Assembly (NCBI RefSeq): GCF_013373865.1
Contig: NC_050476.1
Span: 9,254,501-9,318,500, forward strand
Direction: 5' to 3'
DNA length: 64,000 nt
Source: Monomorium pharaonis
Lineage: Eukaryota; Arthropoda; Insecta; Hymenoptera; Formicidae
Shown here: in pieces, positions 1 through 11,120 of the stretch
Numbering within the stretch: position 1 is the stretch's first letter
How the letters are laid out: each line of letters begins with the position of its first letter
Program-made: the position numbers and the translations under genes
The notes under the pieces: generated by a model
What the model was told of the DNA's origin: nothing
Databases searched by the model: none
The model's input: only the letters and a program-made list of their open reading frames with translations

Positions 1-960
1 ATGTCTTCGAATTAATTAATTAATTAATTAAACTTTGTATTATGTATATCTTGAGAACGGTTGGAGATACGAACTTGGGATAAGCATTAATATTATCAGA
101 GGTTTTAAATTAATTAACTAAATAATTAATTAATTAATTAAACTCTGTAACGTGTATATTTCGAGAACGGTTAGAGATACAAACTTGGGATAAGCACTAG
201 TCTTATCAGATGTTTTCCGATTAATTACTTAACTAAAATTGAATTAATTATTAATTAAATAATTAAATTTAAAACGTGCAAATCTCGAGAACGGTTGGAG
301 ATGCGAACTTGGGATAAGCAGTGGTATTATCGGAATACTTTAGAGACTTTATGCTTATCTATAATTAATTAATTAATTAATTAAACCTTGTATTATGTAT
401 ATCTCGAGAACGGTTGGAGATACGAACTTGAGATAAGCACTAGTATTATCAGATGTTTTCGGATTAATTAATTAATTAAAATTTAATTAATTATTAATTA
501 ATTAATTAAATTTAAAACATGCAAATCTTGAGAACGGTTGGAGATGCGAACTTGGGATAAGCAGTGGTATTATCGGAATACTTTAGAGACTTTATGCTTA
601 TCTATAATTAATTAATTAATTAATTGAATCTTGTAACATGTGTATCTCGAGAACGGTTAGAAATACGAACTTGGGATAAGTACTAATATTATCGGATGTC
701 TTCGCATTAATTAATTAATTAAATAATTAATTATATAATTAATTAAATCTTATACCATGTATATCTGGAGAACGGTTGGAGATACGATCTTGGAATAAGC
801 ACTAGTATTATCAGATGTTTTCGGATTAATTACATAATTAAAATTTTATTAATTATTAATTAATTAATTAAATTTAAAAAATGCAAATCTTGAGAATTGG
901 AGATACGAACTTGGAATTAGCACTAGTATTATTAGATGTCTTCGGATTAATTAATTAATC
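1..960. repeat. Satellite array, ~120-bp monomer, 243-bp higher-order period
   Basis: The core GAGAACGGTTGGAGATACGA recurs with its first base near 53, 163, 287, 406, 530, 649, 768 and 892. Neighbouring cores are 110-124 bp apart, but alternate cores are 243 bp apart in five of six comparisons (163-406, 287-530, 406-649, 530-773 approx., 649-892). Two monomer types therefore alternate, one with a TTAAAACATGCAAATC lead-in and one with a TGTATTATGTATATC lead-in. Monomers are joined by ATTA-rich linkers. The array runs off the left edge of the window. No open frame crosses it. Confidence 0.9.
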
Positions 961-1393
961 CGAATCTATTGTAAGAAATTGTAATTTTAAGTAATTATTA
1001 TTTTATTATGCAAGTTAGATTATAAGAAAGCTCTTTTGTATTAAAGCAAATTGTTCGATTTAACGGCGCCAAGTTTTTGTAATAAAATTTATATTAAAAT
1101 ATTTAATTATAATATTTGAACAAATAATTATTTGTAAAAGTGGGTGTTTTAGTTCGTACATCCATTTTTATAGTTGGCGCATTTTCTTCATATCATAATT
1201 TTTGTAGAGAAAATGAACTTTTTGTTCTTTTTGGGGGAAAAGACAATTTTATTAAAATTTTCTTTGTAGTGCACATTTGTAATGCTAAATAAAAATTATT
1301 TTGTACAAAAATAGATTTTTGAGGGCGTTTTATGCGCACGTATACTTGGCGCTTTTTTTATACCTTTTTTAAAAAAGGTAATTTTGTTGGTAT
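961..1393. other. AT-rich non-coding stretch
   Basis: I see no gene here. It is T-rich sequence that ends in a GGCGC-poly(T)-ACC-AAAAAGGTAATTTTGTTGG module. The same module recurs near 1839-1890 and 2072-2130, so this is the edge of an old dispersed repeat. Confidence 0.6.
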
Positions 1394-1710
1394 TGTTGCA
1401 CTTCCCGAAGCACTCTCGCACTTCCAGCAACACACTCTTCTACTCGCGAGCGCGGCGGAATAAAAACACGCTTTTGGCAAACGAGAAACTTTATTGAAAG
1501 CTGCGAACACGATTACAACTACTCCGAGCACGTTCGCACGAGTTGACGTCTCAGGAAGTTCAAAACAAAACCATTTGTTTATACATAACTAAGCAACGCC
1601 GAAGCCGTTAGACTCAGCTGACTGAGGCAATCGATATATTGATTTTTCGCGTTAAGCTTGCGCTCGCAACGCACGCAAAGCTCACGCTCGCGAAGCTCGC
1701 GTTCGCAACA
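1394..1710 (-). mobile_element. Solo LTR (retrotransposon long terminal repeat)
   Basis: The block is bounded by TGTTGC and GCAACA, as expected for a TG...CA LTR. Read on the minus strand it has a TATA-like TATGTATAAA near 1585 and an AATAAA signal (CAATAAAG) near 1490. It then closes with GTGCAACA. It is much more GC-rich than its surroundings. Flanking tetramers are GTAT on the left and CTAT on the right, one mismatch from a 4-bp target duplication. There is no internal gag-pol sequence, so it is a solo LTR. The family is not identified. Confidence 0.6.
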
Positions 1711-2760
1711 CTATATTTTACTTAAGTTAAATTTCACACACTTAGTATATATTACTTAGGTTGAATTTGACACACTTAGTATATAATACTTGGGTTGAAC
1801 CATCCAATAATTTTTTTGCTTAAAAGAAAAACCAAACACTTGGCGCCTTTTTTTATCTTTTTTAAAAAGGTAATTTTGTTGGAATATCACGCATTTTATA
1901 GTGTTTATAGATCACTTAGATTGAATTTGATGTATGTATTACTTAGATTGAATTTCATAAAAAATGTCTTATTTGATACATAAGTAAATTATTTTTTTCT
2001 ATTCCATATATCACTTAGGTTGAAGTTGATCAAAAGTTTTATCTTAAATTTTATCGTAAATTTTTCGTTAAAGGAAAATCACACACTTGGCACTTTTTTA
2101 CCCTTTTTAAAAAGGTAATTTTGTTTGGATTCACGCATTTTGTATTTTTTTTATTTTAAAAAGGTACTTACTGCTTGAGGGTTTGTAAGCGCCGCCCCTA
2201 TGCATACCGCCGCGGCTTGCGCCGAAGGCCCTTACAACTCTAAAAAACCTTTCAGAAAAATTTTACTAAGGAACTAAAGTTTATATAACGGATATAATAC
2301 TATAAATTTTTAAATAAAATTTTCTTTTAGAGCATGTTTTGGAGCCAGACCTAAGTTGAATTTGATCAAACGATTATCTTGAATTTGTATTTTTCCTTAA
2401 AGAAGGCCATACCTTTTTACCTTTTTTTTAAAAGGATAATTATGTTTGGTCACTAAAATGTTATTTGATGTAACATAGACTAAGTGATATTTTATCACAA
2501 ATCTAAGATAAAACTTTTGATCAAATTCAACTTAAATAATATATACCTTTGGATGGAAAAAATCACATTTACTTATATATCAAATAAATTCAAGATAATA
2601 CTTTTTATGACATTTAACCTAGGTAATATATATGCGTGAGCTTCTTTCAATCACACTTTTGATTCAACCTAAATACATACGTATCACATTTATTTATGTA
2701 TCAAATGAATCCAAGATAAAATATTTTTCATCAAATTTAACCTATGATGTAACATAGATT
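1711..2760. repeat. Decayed dispersed repeat with CTTAGGTTGAATTTGA motifs
   Basis: Variants of ATTACTTAGGTTGAATTTGA occur several times between 1733 and 2040, again near 2350, and once more at 23872-23950 inside the large intron. They are interleaved with two copies of a hairpin module (poly-T, ACC, TTTTTAAAAAGGTAA). No coding frame is supported. This looks like the remains of an interspersed element with internal subrepeats. Confidence 0.55.
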
Positions 2761-3270
2761 AATTAAAGCGAATATTTTAATCATTGATTAATAAATTGTA
2801 TTATGCACAAATACAACTTTATTGTGTAAAAAGAACATTTACACATAATACAAATAATCAATCAATGAATTAAACAACTCGCTTCAAAATTTCTCAATTT
2901 TTTAAATATTTATAAAAATTTATTTTTTATATTAAATTAAGAATATATACTTTGCTGAATTGACAAATATAACTTTAAACATTTACACTTAAGACAAAAA
3001 TCAATCAATGAATTAAGAAACTTGCTTCAAAATACACATTTTACATCACGCAACACCTCATCTACCTCATCGACACCAGTAAAATCTGAGCTATGTTACT
3101 CTCTGATTAATTAATTCTACATTGGTATCAATTATTAATTGACAATTACAGCAATAAAAATACACAATTTTACATCACACAGCATCTCATCTATCTCATC
3201 GACACCAGTGTAAAATCTTAGTTATGTTGCTCTCTGATTATTTAATTTTACATTGGTGTTAATGATTAAA
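2761..3270. repeat. Imperfect tandem duplication, period about 128-140 bp
   Basis: The segment starting ACACATTTTACATCACGCAA at 3034 is repeated as ACACAATTTTACATCACACA at 3162, including the CATCGACACCAGT block, so the offset is about 128 bp. Upstream, AATCAATCAATGAATTAA occurs near 2858 and again near 3000. Two to three diverged copies are present, with no gene. Confidence 0.7.
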
Positions 3271-3880
3271 TAGATGAAGTGTAACGTAGAGTTGTGCATA
3301 TGGTTAAATTACTGCGTTCGGCAAAGTCGTGATATCTCCTCTGATAGGGTACGTAGAGGAAAAATAAAAATAGTTTTCTTATACAAATCGACCCCAAGCT
3401 TTCGATTGAGCCTAGTTAGAACTCGATCCGTTTAACCGTTTCTGAGATCCGATAATCTCGGCTGCTCGCAAGTAAAGAGCACGGTCGGGCTCGCGCTGCG
3501 CGTTCACTTGGCGCGAGCCACTATCACGCCTCTTAATATACATATACACAAACACAGGGATCATACTCTTTATTTTTTTTATTATAGGGAAAAAAGAGGA
3601 AAATCTTAATAAAAAAAGGGGAGATTTCTGATGAAATAAGGGGAATTTTAATTGATAAGAAACAATTATATATAATGTAATGTTATTATTCTGAAATAAA
3701 AATAATCATAAAAAAACAAATTTTTTCAAACAAATTAAATTCTTTCTGTGTGATGTATGTATTATACATATACATGCACGCTCAACTTAATATCTTATAG
3801 ACTTATATAATGTCTTACAAATTTACATAAATTAATAAAAGATCCAATGTTATCGCAGTAAAATAATTAATATAATTGTT
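3271..3880. other. No gene seen
   Basis: A GC-richer block (3300-3540, containing CGCGAGCCACTATCACGCC) is followed by A/T-rich sequence. I recognise no coding frame or TE motif in it. Confidence 0.5.
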
Positions 3881-4600
3881 TTATTTTATCACATTTGGAT
3901 ATTGCTTATTCTTTACTACTAAATGGATCACTGCCATTCTCACTAGCTTTAAGTTTTTTATTAACTGTATTCTCTCTCTAAGTTGAGATTTTCGTTTTTG
4001 AACTCTTACTCTTAATTTTTCAACTCGAACTCTTTGTTCTTTCTCTTTATTTTGAAGATTTTCTAAACTCTCTATTAATTCTTGTAAAACTACTTTATTT
4101 GTCACGGACTTAGTTAAATTTTTCAGTAATGTTTGCATTTGTTCAGATTCTTTGATAGTTTCTTTATACGCTTTCTCTTCAGATATTAACTGAGATTCTA
4201 ACGTTTTTATGCTTTTTATCTCCTTTTTTCCTTCGCATGAACTATTAGAATTAATTTAGAATTAACGATTTCCATACAAAAGTATAATTCAGCTCTAGTT
4301 GCTGCTTCGGAAGTACTAAACAGTGATAATGGGATGACATTTTGTACTCCAATTTGTTGACTAGACGTTGATTCCACAGATAATTGTCGAGTATTTGTTG
4401 GTGAATTATTTGCTTGTATTATAGATTTTGTTACAGTACTGGCTAACTGTAACTGATTTGGTTTAATTTTGAACAAGTTTCTTTTATGCTTGTGTCACAG
4501 CATGTTGATTGAGCTTATCAAAACCTTTGCTTGATGAAACTTTACAATCAAATCTTACAAAAACAGATATATGGATCATTAGGAACTTTGGTTGTCTATT
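3881..4600 (-). pseudogene. Broken BED-type zinc-finger protein gene
   Basis: Reading the minus strand from about 4590 downwards, the frame encodes a short finger-like stretch. It has a Cys, then KGFDKLNQH, then a His near 4485 (spacing C...QH...H). A long linker follows (about 4476-4216) containing STSEAATRAELYF. After a frameshift near 4220-4240 comes a Lys/Glu/Arg-rich helical tail (4210-3881) with strong coiled-coil character around LRVRVQKRKSQLRERI. At least two frameshifts are needed to read through: one near 4480 between the finger and the linker, and one near 4225. C...QH..T..H spacing followed by a conserved AELY block is typical of single BED-like-finger proteins in insects, many of which derive from transposons. 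The function is unknown and the locus looks inactive. The alternative is an unspliced old gene fragment. Confidence 0.5.
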
Positions 4601-4640
4601 CAGATACAATATTCTTGTTATAATCGATTTTATTTAACCA

Positions 4641-4916
4641 TTTGTTTTAAAATTTAGTCCGGTTCGAATTCTTACTGAACGTTTTTTCGAAGATAAATAA
4701 TTGATAAGAATCTGAAAAAAATCAATAATTTGAGTAAAGTATAAAATAAATAATTATACATTTTTACTGTATCTAGCTAAATTTAAATATTTAAATTTTA
4801 TATAAAATTTAAAATATAAATTTTTATGGAGTTTAAAAAACTAAATTTTATTTATCTCTTTAGTTTATTTTGTCACTGTCTTTACAATTACAGATTTAAC
4901 ATACAGTATCTCCCCC
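4641..4916. other. AT-rich spacer
   Basis: There is no gene or repeat motif beyond general A/T richness before the microsatellite. Confidence 0.5.
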
Positions 4917-5026
<110 letters not shown>

Positions 5027-5215
5027 CTGTAAACTAAAAAAGTTATACGTTAAAAAATTAATTTTATTAAAAATAATAAATCAATATTTAAAAAAGTTTT
5101 TAGGTAATGTGTATTTCAGTTTTTTTTTGTGCTAGAAAGCATGCTTGGTTTGCTGCGTGCTGCTCTATTTGAGGCTGAAGCACGCTGCTTGTTTCTTACA
5201 CATTAGTAAGTTAGC

Positions 5216-5810
5216 TTAGTAGATAGAATTGACATTAATTTTTGCACGGCAATGTATTCCGCATTTGTTGTTGAAGTTGCTACAACTCTTTGCTTGCGTG
5301 AGAACTATAATATTGGACCGTTTTAGAATTAGTATCACATCGCTGACTGATTTTCGTATGTCGAGACACGATTCGTAGTCTGCATCTGAGTATCCCATTA
5401 AAACATTTGATGTTTTTGATAAGTTGAACGCAATCTCCATGTTACTTGTTCCAGCGACATATCTCAATACGTGTTTTGCAGTTTTCCAGTGTAGTTTTGA
5501 AGGATTCTTCAACTGACTTAGTACACTTACAAACGAAATATTCGTGCGTGTACCAACTGCTAGGTACATTAGAGAGCCAATTACTTGTCTATACGGTACA
5601 TCGATAGTTCGACCAGGATTTTTATCTTTATTCATGTTGCATATTAGTACTTGATGCGGGTCAGCCAGTATTTCCACTGGACTGCAATTTTCTATTTGAA
5701 ACTTCAACGTGCATATATACGCCGATTGAGGTAAACGCAGCTTACGTTCCTTTCGATTACGTTCAATTTTGATGCCTAAATAGCATTTTGTTTTTGAGTA
5801 GGTTGTTTCG
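5216..5810 (-). pseudogene. Ty1/copia-like pol fragment (end of RT to RNase H)
   Basis: The minus strand encodes YLGIKIERNR near 5780. This is followed by a stretch containing PYRQVIGSLMYLAVGTR (about 5600-5550) and LHWKTAKHVLRYVAGT (about 5500-5450). It then reaches a degenerate SDADY block (about 5390) corresponding to the RNase H active region. These are hallmarks of the end of reverse transcriptase and the connection/RNase H region of Ty1/copia polyproteins. The open stretch is about 195 codons including the upstream in-frame part. A full pol would exceed 1000 residues, and no gag, integrase, catalytic RT core or LTR is next to it. Near the 3' end the conserved residues degrade. It is a truncated, inactive relic. 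Confidence 0.85.
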
Positions 5811-6415
5811 AATTTCTTTTTTATTTTGCGAGAAATTTTTTGATTATTTAGAGCGATTCACCAACAACAAACAAGGCTTTCATAACTGCGAGATACATGG
5901 ATTGTGTTGTGACGCGATCAAACTAAATCTTTGTATAAATTTGTCAAATCTTGCGTTTCATTGTTTTTGTGCTTGTTTCAGACCATATAGACACTTGCTT
6001 AATTCATTTTGGACCAAAATGCCAAATTATCTTCTCAACTTTTAACGCTCTATTTTTTGATGTAATCAACTTAGTAAACATTTTTTTAATATCAGTTCCG
6101 AACGCAAAAGGTGTCCTTTTTCAGATGTCGTCAAAATTGATCTACAAAGTCTGAAAAAAATTACAGCTCATTTTTTTACAAAAAGCCGATTTTTTCGTAA
6201 TTTTTTTTCAAAAATTTCATATTGTGAGCTCGAAAACAAATGGCTGGAACATCTTTATTATGGTAGAAAGTGTCATCTGTATTTGCTCTGAAAGACCTTA
6301 TTGCGACTTTTTCAAAAATTCAATATGGCGATTTTAATATGGCGGCTCAAAGTTCAGCAATTTTCAAAAAAATCGATATTTTATAGATTTTTTTATGGTG
6401 ATCTCATTTCATGGT

Positions 6416-6417
<2 letters not shown>

Positions 6418-6473
<56 letters not shown>
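6418..6473. repeat. (CA)n microsatellite
   Basis: About 27 uninterrupted CA units, ending in CATACAAAAG. Confidence 0.97.
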
Positions 6474-6478
<5 letters not shown>

Positions 6479-6480
6479 AA

Positions 6481-6545
6481 AGAAATATAAATTCGAGCAA
6501 CCTCCACGCCGGTGTATTTTGGGTGACGCTAATGCGGACGGTAGT
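6481..6545 (+). mobile_element. (AC)n-associated TE end, copy 1
   Basis: Immediately after the (CA)n tract comes GAGCAACCTCCACGCCGGTG and then GCTAATGCGGACGGTA. The same order (AC-rich tract, CAACCTCCACGTGGTAC, GCTAATGCCGGCGGTA) occurs at 19925-20034 and, inverted, at 21121-21250. It reads as one terminus of an element found next to AC repeats. Confidence 0.55.
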
Positions 6546-7487
6546 GTTTCTGCATCAAAGATTCTTGGAACTGACAATGACTTGACAATATCGGAATATT
6601 TATAATTGTCAAGCCTTTTATATGTGGTGTTGATAAATTCTAGTCGGTTTTAGATTATATTTAGTGAGATCACCATGAAAAAATCTAAAAAATACTGATT
6701 TTTTTTAATTTGCTGAACTTTGAGCCACCATATTAAAGTTTCGAAAAAATCGCGATGAGATCTTTTAGAGCAGATGACATTTTCTACCATAGTAGAGATG
6801 TTCTGGCCACTTGTTTTTGAACTTAAAATATGAAATTTTTGAAAAAAATTTACGAAAAAATCGGGTTTTTTTTTTTCGAAAAAATGAGCTGTAACTTTTT
6901 TCAAAGACTTTGTAGGTCAATTTTGATGACGGCATCTAAAAGAGGTTTTTTGCGTTTGAAAATGGTATTAAAAAATTTTTTACTAGGTTGATTACATCAA
7001 AAGATGGAGTGTTGAAAGTATTTTTTTACTCATCGCTTTCTCCCACTATTTTGCATCTGGTGAGTTTAATGTCCCATTAAAGCTAAGAGGACAGTGTTGA
7101 AAAAATGAGATGACCAAACGGTTGACACGATATCTCAAGAACCAAAAACCTGAAATCAAAAACAACAAATTTTTTTTAAAGTTTATTTGCGTAGCTATCG
7201 CGTGAATTATAATTATTGAAAAATATTGAAAATTTACGTGTTAACACATGTTTTTAGAAAGTAATGCGAAAAAAAATTTTTTTTTTTTTGCTTAAAAAGG
7301 GATAAAAAATTTAATTTTGAGTTAAACCGGTTTATTGTAGTTCAGTCGAAAACGAGTCAATCTGCGAATACGCTGCACAAATTTTTTTAATCGATTGATT
7401 AGTTTTCCCGAAATCGTATCAACCGCCTAAGAAAACAATTTAAAGAACGCGTTTAAAATTTTTTTTATAAAATAATAATTAAACTAT

Positions 7488-7558
7488 TTACCCATCAGCG
7501 ATTCCTGGTCCATAAAGTCTTATTGTTTTGAGTGTTCCTTCCTAAGCAACGCTTTCAT
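7488..7558 (-). pseudogene. C-terminal scrap of a Mutator-like (MULE) transposase, copy 3
   Basis: Read on the minus strand the segment encodes EGTLKTIRLYGPGIADG followed by a stop. This matches the C-terminal end of the two larger MULE relics nearby: NELLYDLGIAE-stop at about 15434-15470 and GQLYDAD-stop at about 11596. An in-frame stop lies just upstream. Sequence 7060-7490 is probably its 3' non-coding part, interrupted on the left by the inverted-repeat element. Confidence 0.5.
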
Positions 7559-7582
7559 AAATTATTTTCGTCTCTTAATAAA

Positions 7583-7731
7583 TTAACCTCTTAATAAATT
7601 AACGTTATTTCTTTACCTGCGCTTTGAGCGCCGCTCGACTTTTGATTGTAGACTTATTAACCTCTTAATAAATTAACGTTACCTCTTTACCTGCGCTTTG
7701 AGCGTCGCTCGACTTTTGGCTGTAGAATTAT
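7583..7731. repeat. Two tandem 74-bp units
   Basis: CCTCTTAATAAATTAACGTT starts at 7587 and again at 7661. Each unit continues into CTTTACCTGCGCTTTGAGCG and a CGCTCGACTTTTG block. The copies differ by only a few bases, so the duplication is fairly recent. Confidence 0.9.
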
Positions 7732-7759
7732 TTATTCTTTGAATTTCTTTTTGAAGTTT

Positions 7760-8775
7760 TGACTATTCTTGAAATGTTGTACAATCAAAATACGTAATAA
7801 AAAAATTGACTTTTTGATAATTATACATGAGAATGTTTCTTTAATTATTCCTGAAATATCTATAAAAAATTGTATGCGTGTATTTGTGATGACTAAGGAA
7901 ACCTTTAAAAATATTGTAAAAATAATTAGTAATTATTAAAGATTTGTTCGCCACATGAATCCATTATAAATTTTCTAAAAAAACTTTTGATTTGTAATCA
8001 AAGACTCGAAAAATATAAATACAAATGTTATTACCCAGTGAAGAACAGGCGCCGCCATATAGCATAATTTAATTTGAAACTATTTGAGAAGAAAGCCACT
8101 AAAAATTAAGCGAATACTATCTAAAAGGTTTTTGGGATCGCTAATCACGAATTTGTTAAAAAGTAGTGAACAAAAAGTATACTTACACATTTTTTAATTA
8201 ATTACTTTAATTAATAGCCGTTTTTTAAGGGTTTTTAGAGTTGTTGATTATGAATTTGTTATTAAATTTTTAAAATTAAAAATGGCCAAGTTAGGCCAAA
8301 AACAGGCCAAAAATCGCCTGTTTTGCTACCCTTGAATTCCGACTTTAATTTGATGCTAAACAATATTATATATAAAACATTAACCCTTTAGAAGTTCCAG
8401 ATTGAACCCACTCTTTATCTTCAAGATATGAGAGGTCAAAGTTTGCATTTTGCAACATTAACACAGACACACAAAAAAGGAAAAGTGGTCTGTCTCTGGG
8501 ACCCTACTAGTCAATCTCTATGTATTTTGACGTGCTGAACACGAATCCAGTGTCAGAATTGTTCCATCACCCATCTTTTTTTTTTAATGGAAAAAATGAT
8601 CTAAAAAACTTTGAAAATCATAATAAATTTGCTGCACGCGGAAAATAATGGGTGATTTGTATTCAGCGGCTCAAAATACATAAAGATATGGTTGGTATTC
8701 TTGATGCAGACATGGTCCGTGATACAGACAATTTTTTTATGGATGACTGTGCTGCACTGCCGCATTAAATTGAAT
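7760..8775. other. AT-rich non-coding sequence with a small inverted repeat
   Basis: No gene is seen. Between about 8513 and 8690, CTATGTATTTTGACGTGCTG pairs imperfectly with CGGCTCAAAATACATAAAG, suggesting a decayed MITE of about 180 bp. A run of GGCCAA motifs lies at 8281-8320. Confidence 0.45.
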
Positions 8776-11120
8776 TGTTGAATGCACTGCTTGTTCGAAA
8801 GAGCGTTCTCAGGGACTGAGGTTTAATGAGGCACTCACAATTTAGATAGTATGTACACTCTATTTTACCAAATCGCCTCACGCGATAGATTACTATTACA
8901 ATTAACAGTTACGCGATTGCATTACTTGACAGACCGATTTTTACTGAGCCTATCTTGGCTCCGATCGCTTCCATTTTATCCCAGCTTTCTGGGTCAGCGT
9001 TCCTGCTTTAATAGCGTGATCGTTGCGCCGGTATTCAGTAATAGGCTTATTTTGCCTTTTCGTGTTTCTCGTAGCGGTAATGTTACAAGATCGAAATTGC
9101 TGTTTGCTTACGCGCTGCTCGTTATTTGTGTAATTTGATGCTCACGTGCCGCTCGTGTCTTCTTTTTCTTTGTCTTCTCTTCCTCGCTCTCGCTGCCACT
9201 GCTAAATGATATTTCCTCACTGGTTCTATTGTCTCTTCCTTTTCTTGCCTTGGCGGTTGTGTTAACTGGTCTTTCTCTACCAGCTTCCTTTTTTGTTTGC
9301 CTCGGCCTTACTCTTTCAGGTTTTCCGTGTACATATCAGCATTCTTTTCTCTTATGTTCCGTTCTTTTGCAGCGTGTGCAATATTTTTCGACGGTATTTG
9401 CACTCGCCGTTCTCTCAGGTTTTGGAAGGATAAATCTATTTGCATGTCGGCTTATCCTGCATGCTCTTCCAATATGGTCTGTTTTCCCACATTTGTGGCA
9501 CTGCATTTTTGTTTCACAAATTCTCTTGCCCATTCCTATTTCTTTTGCTGTCTTTTACTTGCTTTGTCGGAGTGCCTTTTCTTTGGCCGTTGCTCCTAAG
9601 ATTGCGGCTGATAAATTGTCGTAATTGCGAGATCGCACGATTGTTTGTATTTCTTCTCTTAACTTCTGTCGACTCATGTTGAACTCTTGTTGTATATGCG
9701 TGATGCTTCTTTTCGTTAGATAGCACATTTCTATCTCTCACTTTAATTGCACGAACGAATGTTTCACGTCTGGAAATCGTGCATAGCTTTACCAGTGAGC
9801 TTGGTACATAGAATCGCCTTTAGTAATGATCTTTTGTCTTCTGGATTTATTTTGCTCATCGCATATGTGCTAGCGTTTAAGAACTTTTGCACCGCGTTTT
9901 GCGACGTCTCGTTTATTTCCGGAATTATATCGCGAGCTTTCTTTAGCTTCATAAACGAGGTTATCGGTCCTCGGGAGTTCCGAACATCATCCGCCGTACG
10001 TCCGTACGTTATATCCGCAAGATCCGCGATCAGATTTGCTACGCGAATGTCGTATTGAGCAAGCTCCAGACGGCTTAGCCGTTCCTAGATGACTTTTATG
10101 CCGTCCAACATCTCGTCTACAATCGCGTAACGGCCCTGCGTGATTCTGCCCTTTGTTTACTGAGGCATGCATTCTATCTATTTCGGCGTCTATCTCCGCG
10201 CCTGTGGATCTCTCGACACTTCTTTCTCTATGCGGTGTTCCGGGTGATTGTGTGCTTATGTCACCTGTTCTTGTGTTGCGATTTGCCGTGTAGTATTCTT
10301 CCAGATCAAACACGCTGTTATCGTATGACGTCAAAGAAAACGCCGTCCAGTCACGCTTATGTCAGAGTTGCTGACGTTTGTTTTCGCGTCCGTCGGTCGC
10401 AAGTGATTTCTGTTAGTTCTACTAGGTCCGAGTATCAAAATACCGTCGACATCAAAGGGAAACTCTCGCTCGATTACAATATTACAGCGTTCCGTTGATT
10501 CGAGCGAACTTTTGCTTGAGTAGTGTGTAGCGAGGTTTTAACGCACGCTATCTCTGATGTCTTACACGGCCTGTTCTATAACGCGCACAGGGCTTAGGAG
10601 GTTCGGTCTAAACACGCGACGTGCTGGCTCGTTGTAGAGCCACGAATTTTCGTTTTCTTGGGACGGTCTACTTGCCTTCCGACATTTACCGCCTTACTTG
10701 CTAGGACTTACATTAAGGTCGCTAGTATTCGTATGTCGCGTTTTGCTGGTGGTTCATCCGTGGCTCGCTGTTGAGGCAGATCAGAGTATCGCTGATGTCA
10801 GGTTGCGCGTTGCTCCGCTATACCAGGTGTCTGCTTTGTACTCTGTGTATGCTGTCCGGCATGCTGTCCGGCATGCGTCCTCAACTGTCTTCACATCTTG
10901 CTGCCTGTCTTGTCTGCAAAATTGACTAGGATGTTATCGAAGTTCCGTAGGATGGTTTTTAGGCGGATTCCACCGCTGCCACCATTTTGTTGTGTCGCTC
11001 CGTGCACGTTGGGGGTCCTCCGCCCGGGGCTTTTGCACCGCTGATCTCTTATTGTTGAATGCACTCTGCTTGTTAGAAAGTGCGTTTTTAGGGACTGGGG
11101 TTCAATAAGGTACTTACGAT
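8776..11120 (-). mobile_element. LTR retrotransposon deletion derivative (gag-protease only)
   Basis: Direct repeats starting TGTTGAATGCACT lie at 8776-8840 and 11053-11120 and flank 2.2 kb. On the minus strand each ends in TTCAACA, as an LTR 3' end should. The right copy is cut off at 11120 by the TTAAGGGG terminus of the MULE relic. The interior encodes gag and the start of a protease on the minus strand. No RT, RNase H or integrase remains between the protease and the left LTR, so this is an internally deleted, non-autonomous copy. Candidate primer-binding sequence next to the right LTR did not match a pattern I recognise. Confidence 0.7.
8990..10340 (-). pseudogene. Retrotransposon gag with two CCHC knuckles, plus protease start
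   Basis: The coding direction runs from about 10334 down. An N-terminal acidic region (10334-10140) is followed, after frameshifts, by a capsid-like helical segment around 9952-9764 (KFLNASTYAMSKINPEDKRS). A basic stretch (9741-9514) comes next, then two retroviral-type zinc knuckles of spacing C-X2-C-X4-H-X4-C at about 9500-9336 (CHKCGKTDHIGRAC and CTRCKRTEHKRKEC). A Lys/Glu-rich tail follows (about 9320-9120). Near 9060-9025 lies SLLLNTGATITLL, the aspartic-protease active-site loop, but with Asn where DTGA needs Asp. At least three frame changes break the reading. Two CCHC knuckles fit a Ty3/gypsy- or BEL-type gag. The clade was not resolved. It is inactive. Confidence 0.75.

Larger units (their letters stand above)
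6038..7019. mobile_element. Long inverted repeat (foldback-like), arms of about 360 bp
   Basis: The left arm (6038-6408) and right arm (6663-7019) are diverged reverse complements. Paired landmarks are TTTGATGTAATCAAC (left) with GTTGATTACATCAAA (right), TTACAGCTCATTTTTT with AAAATGAGCTGTAA, and TGGTGATCTCA with TGAGATCACCA. The spacer holds a (CA)n tract plus a 65-bp tail shared with other (AC)n-associated sequences in the window. Small open frames in the arms are not conserved between arms and are not genes. Confidence 0.8.

Noticed and set aside
6301..6605. Thr/His-repeat open frames over the (CA)n tract
   Set aside because: The frames exist only because of the dinucleotide repeat and the inverted-repeat arms.
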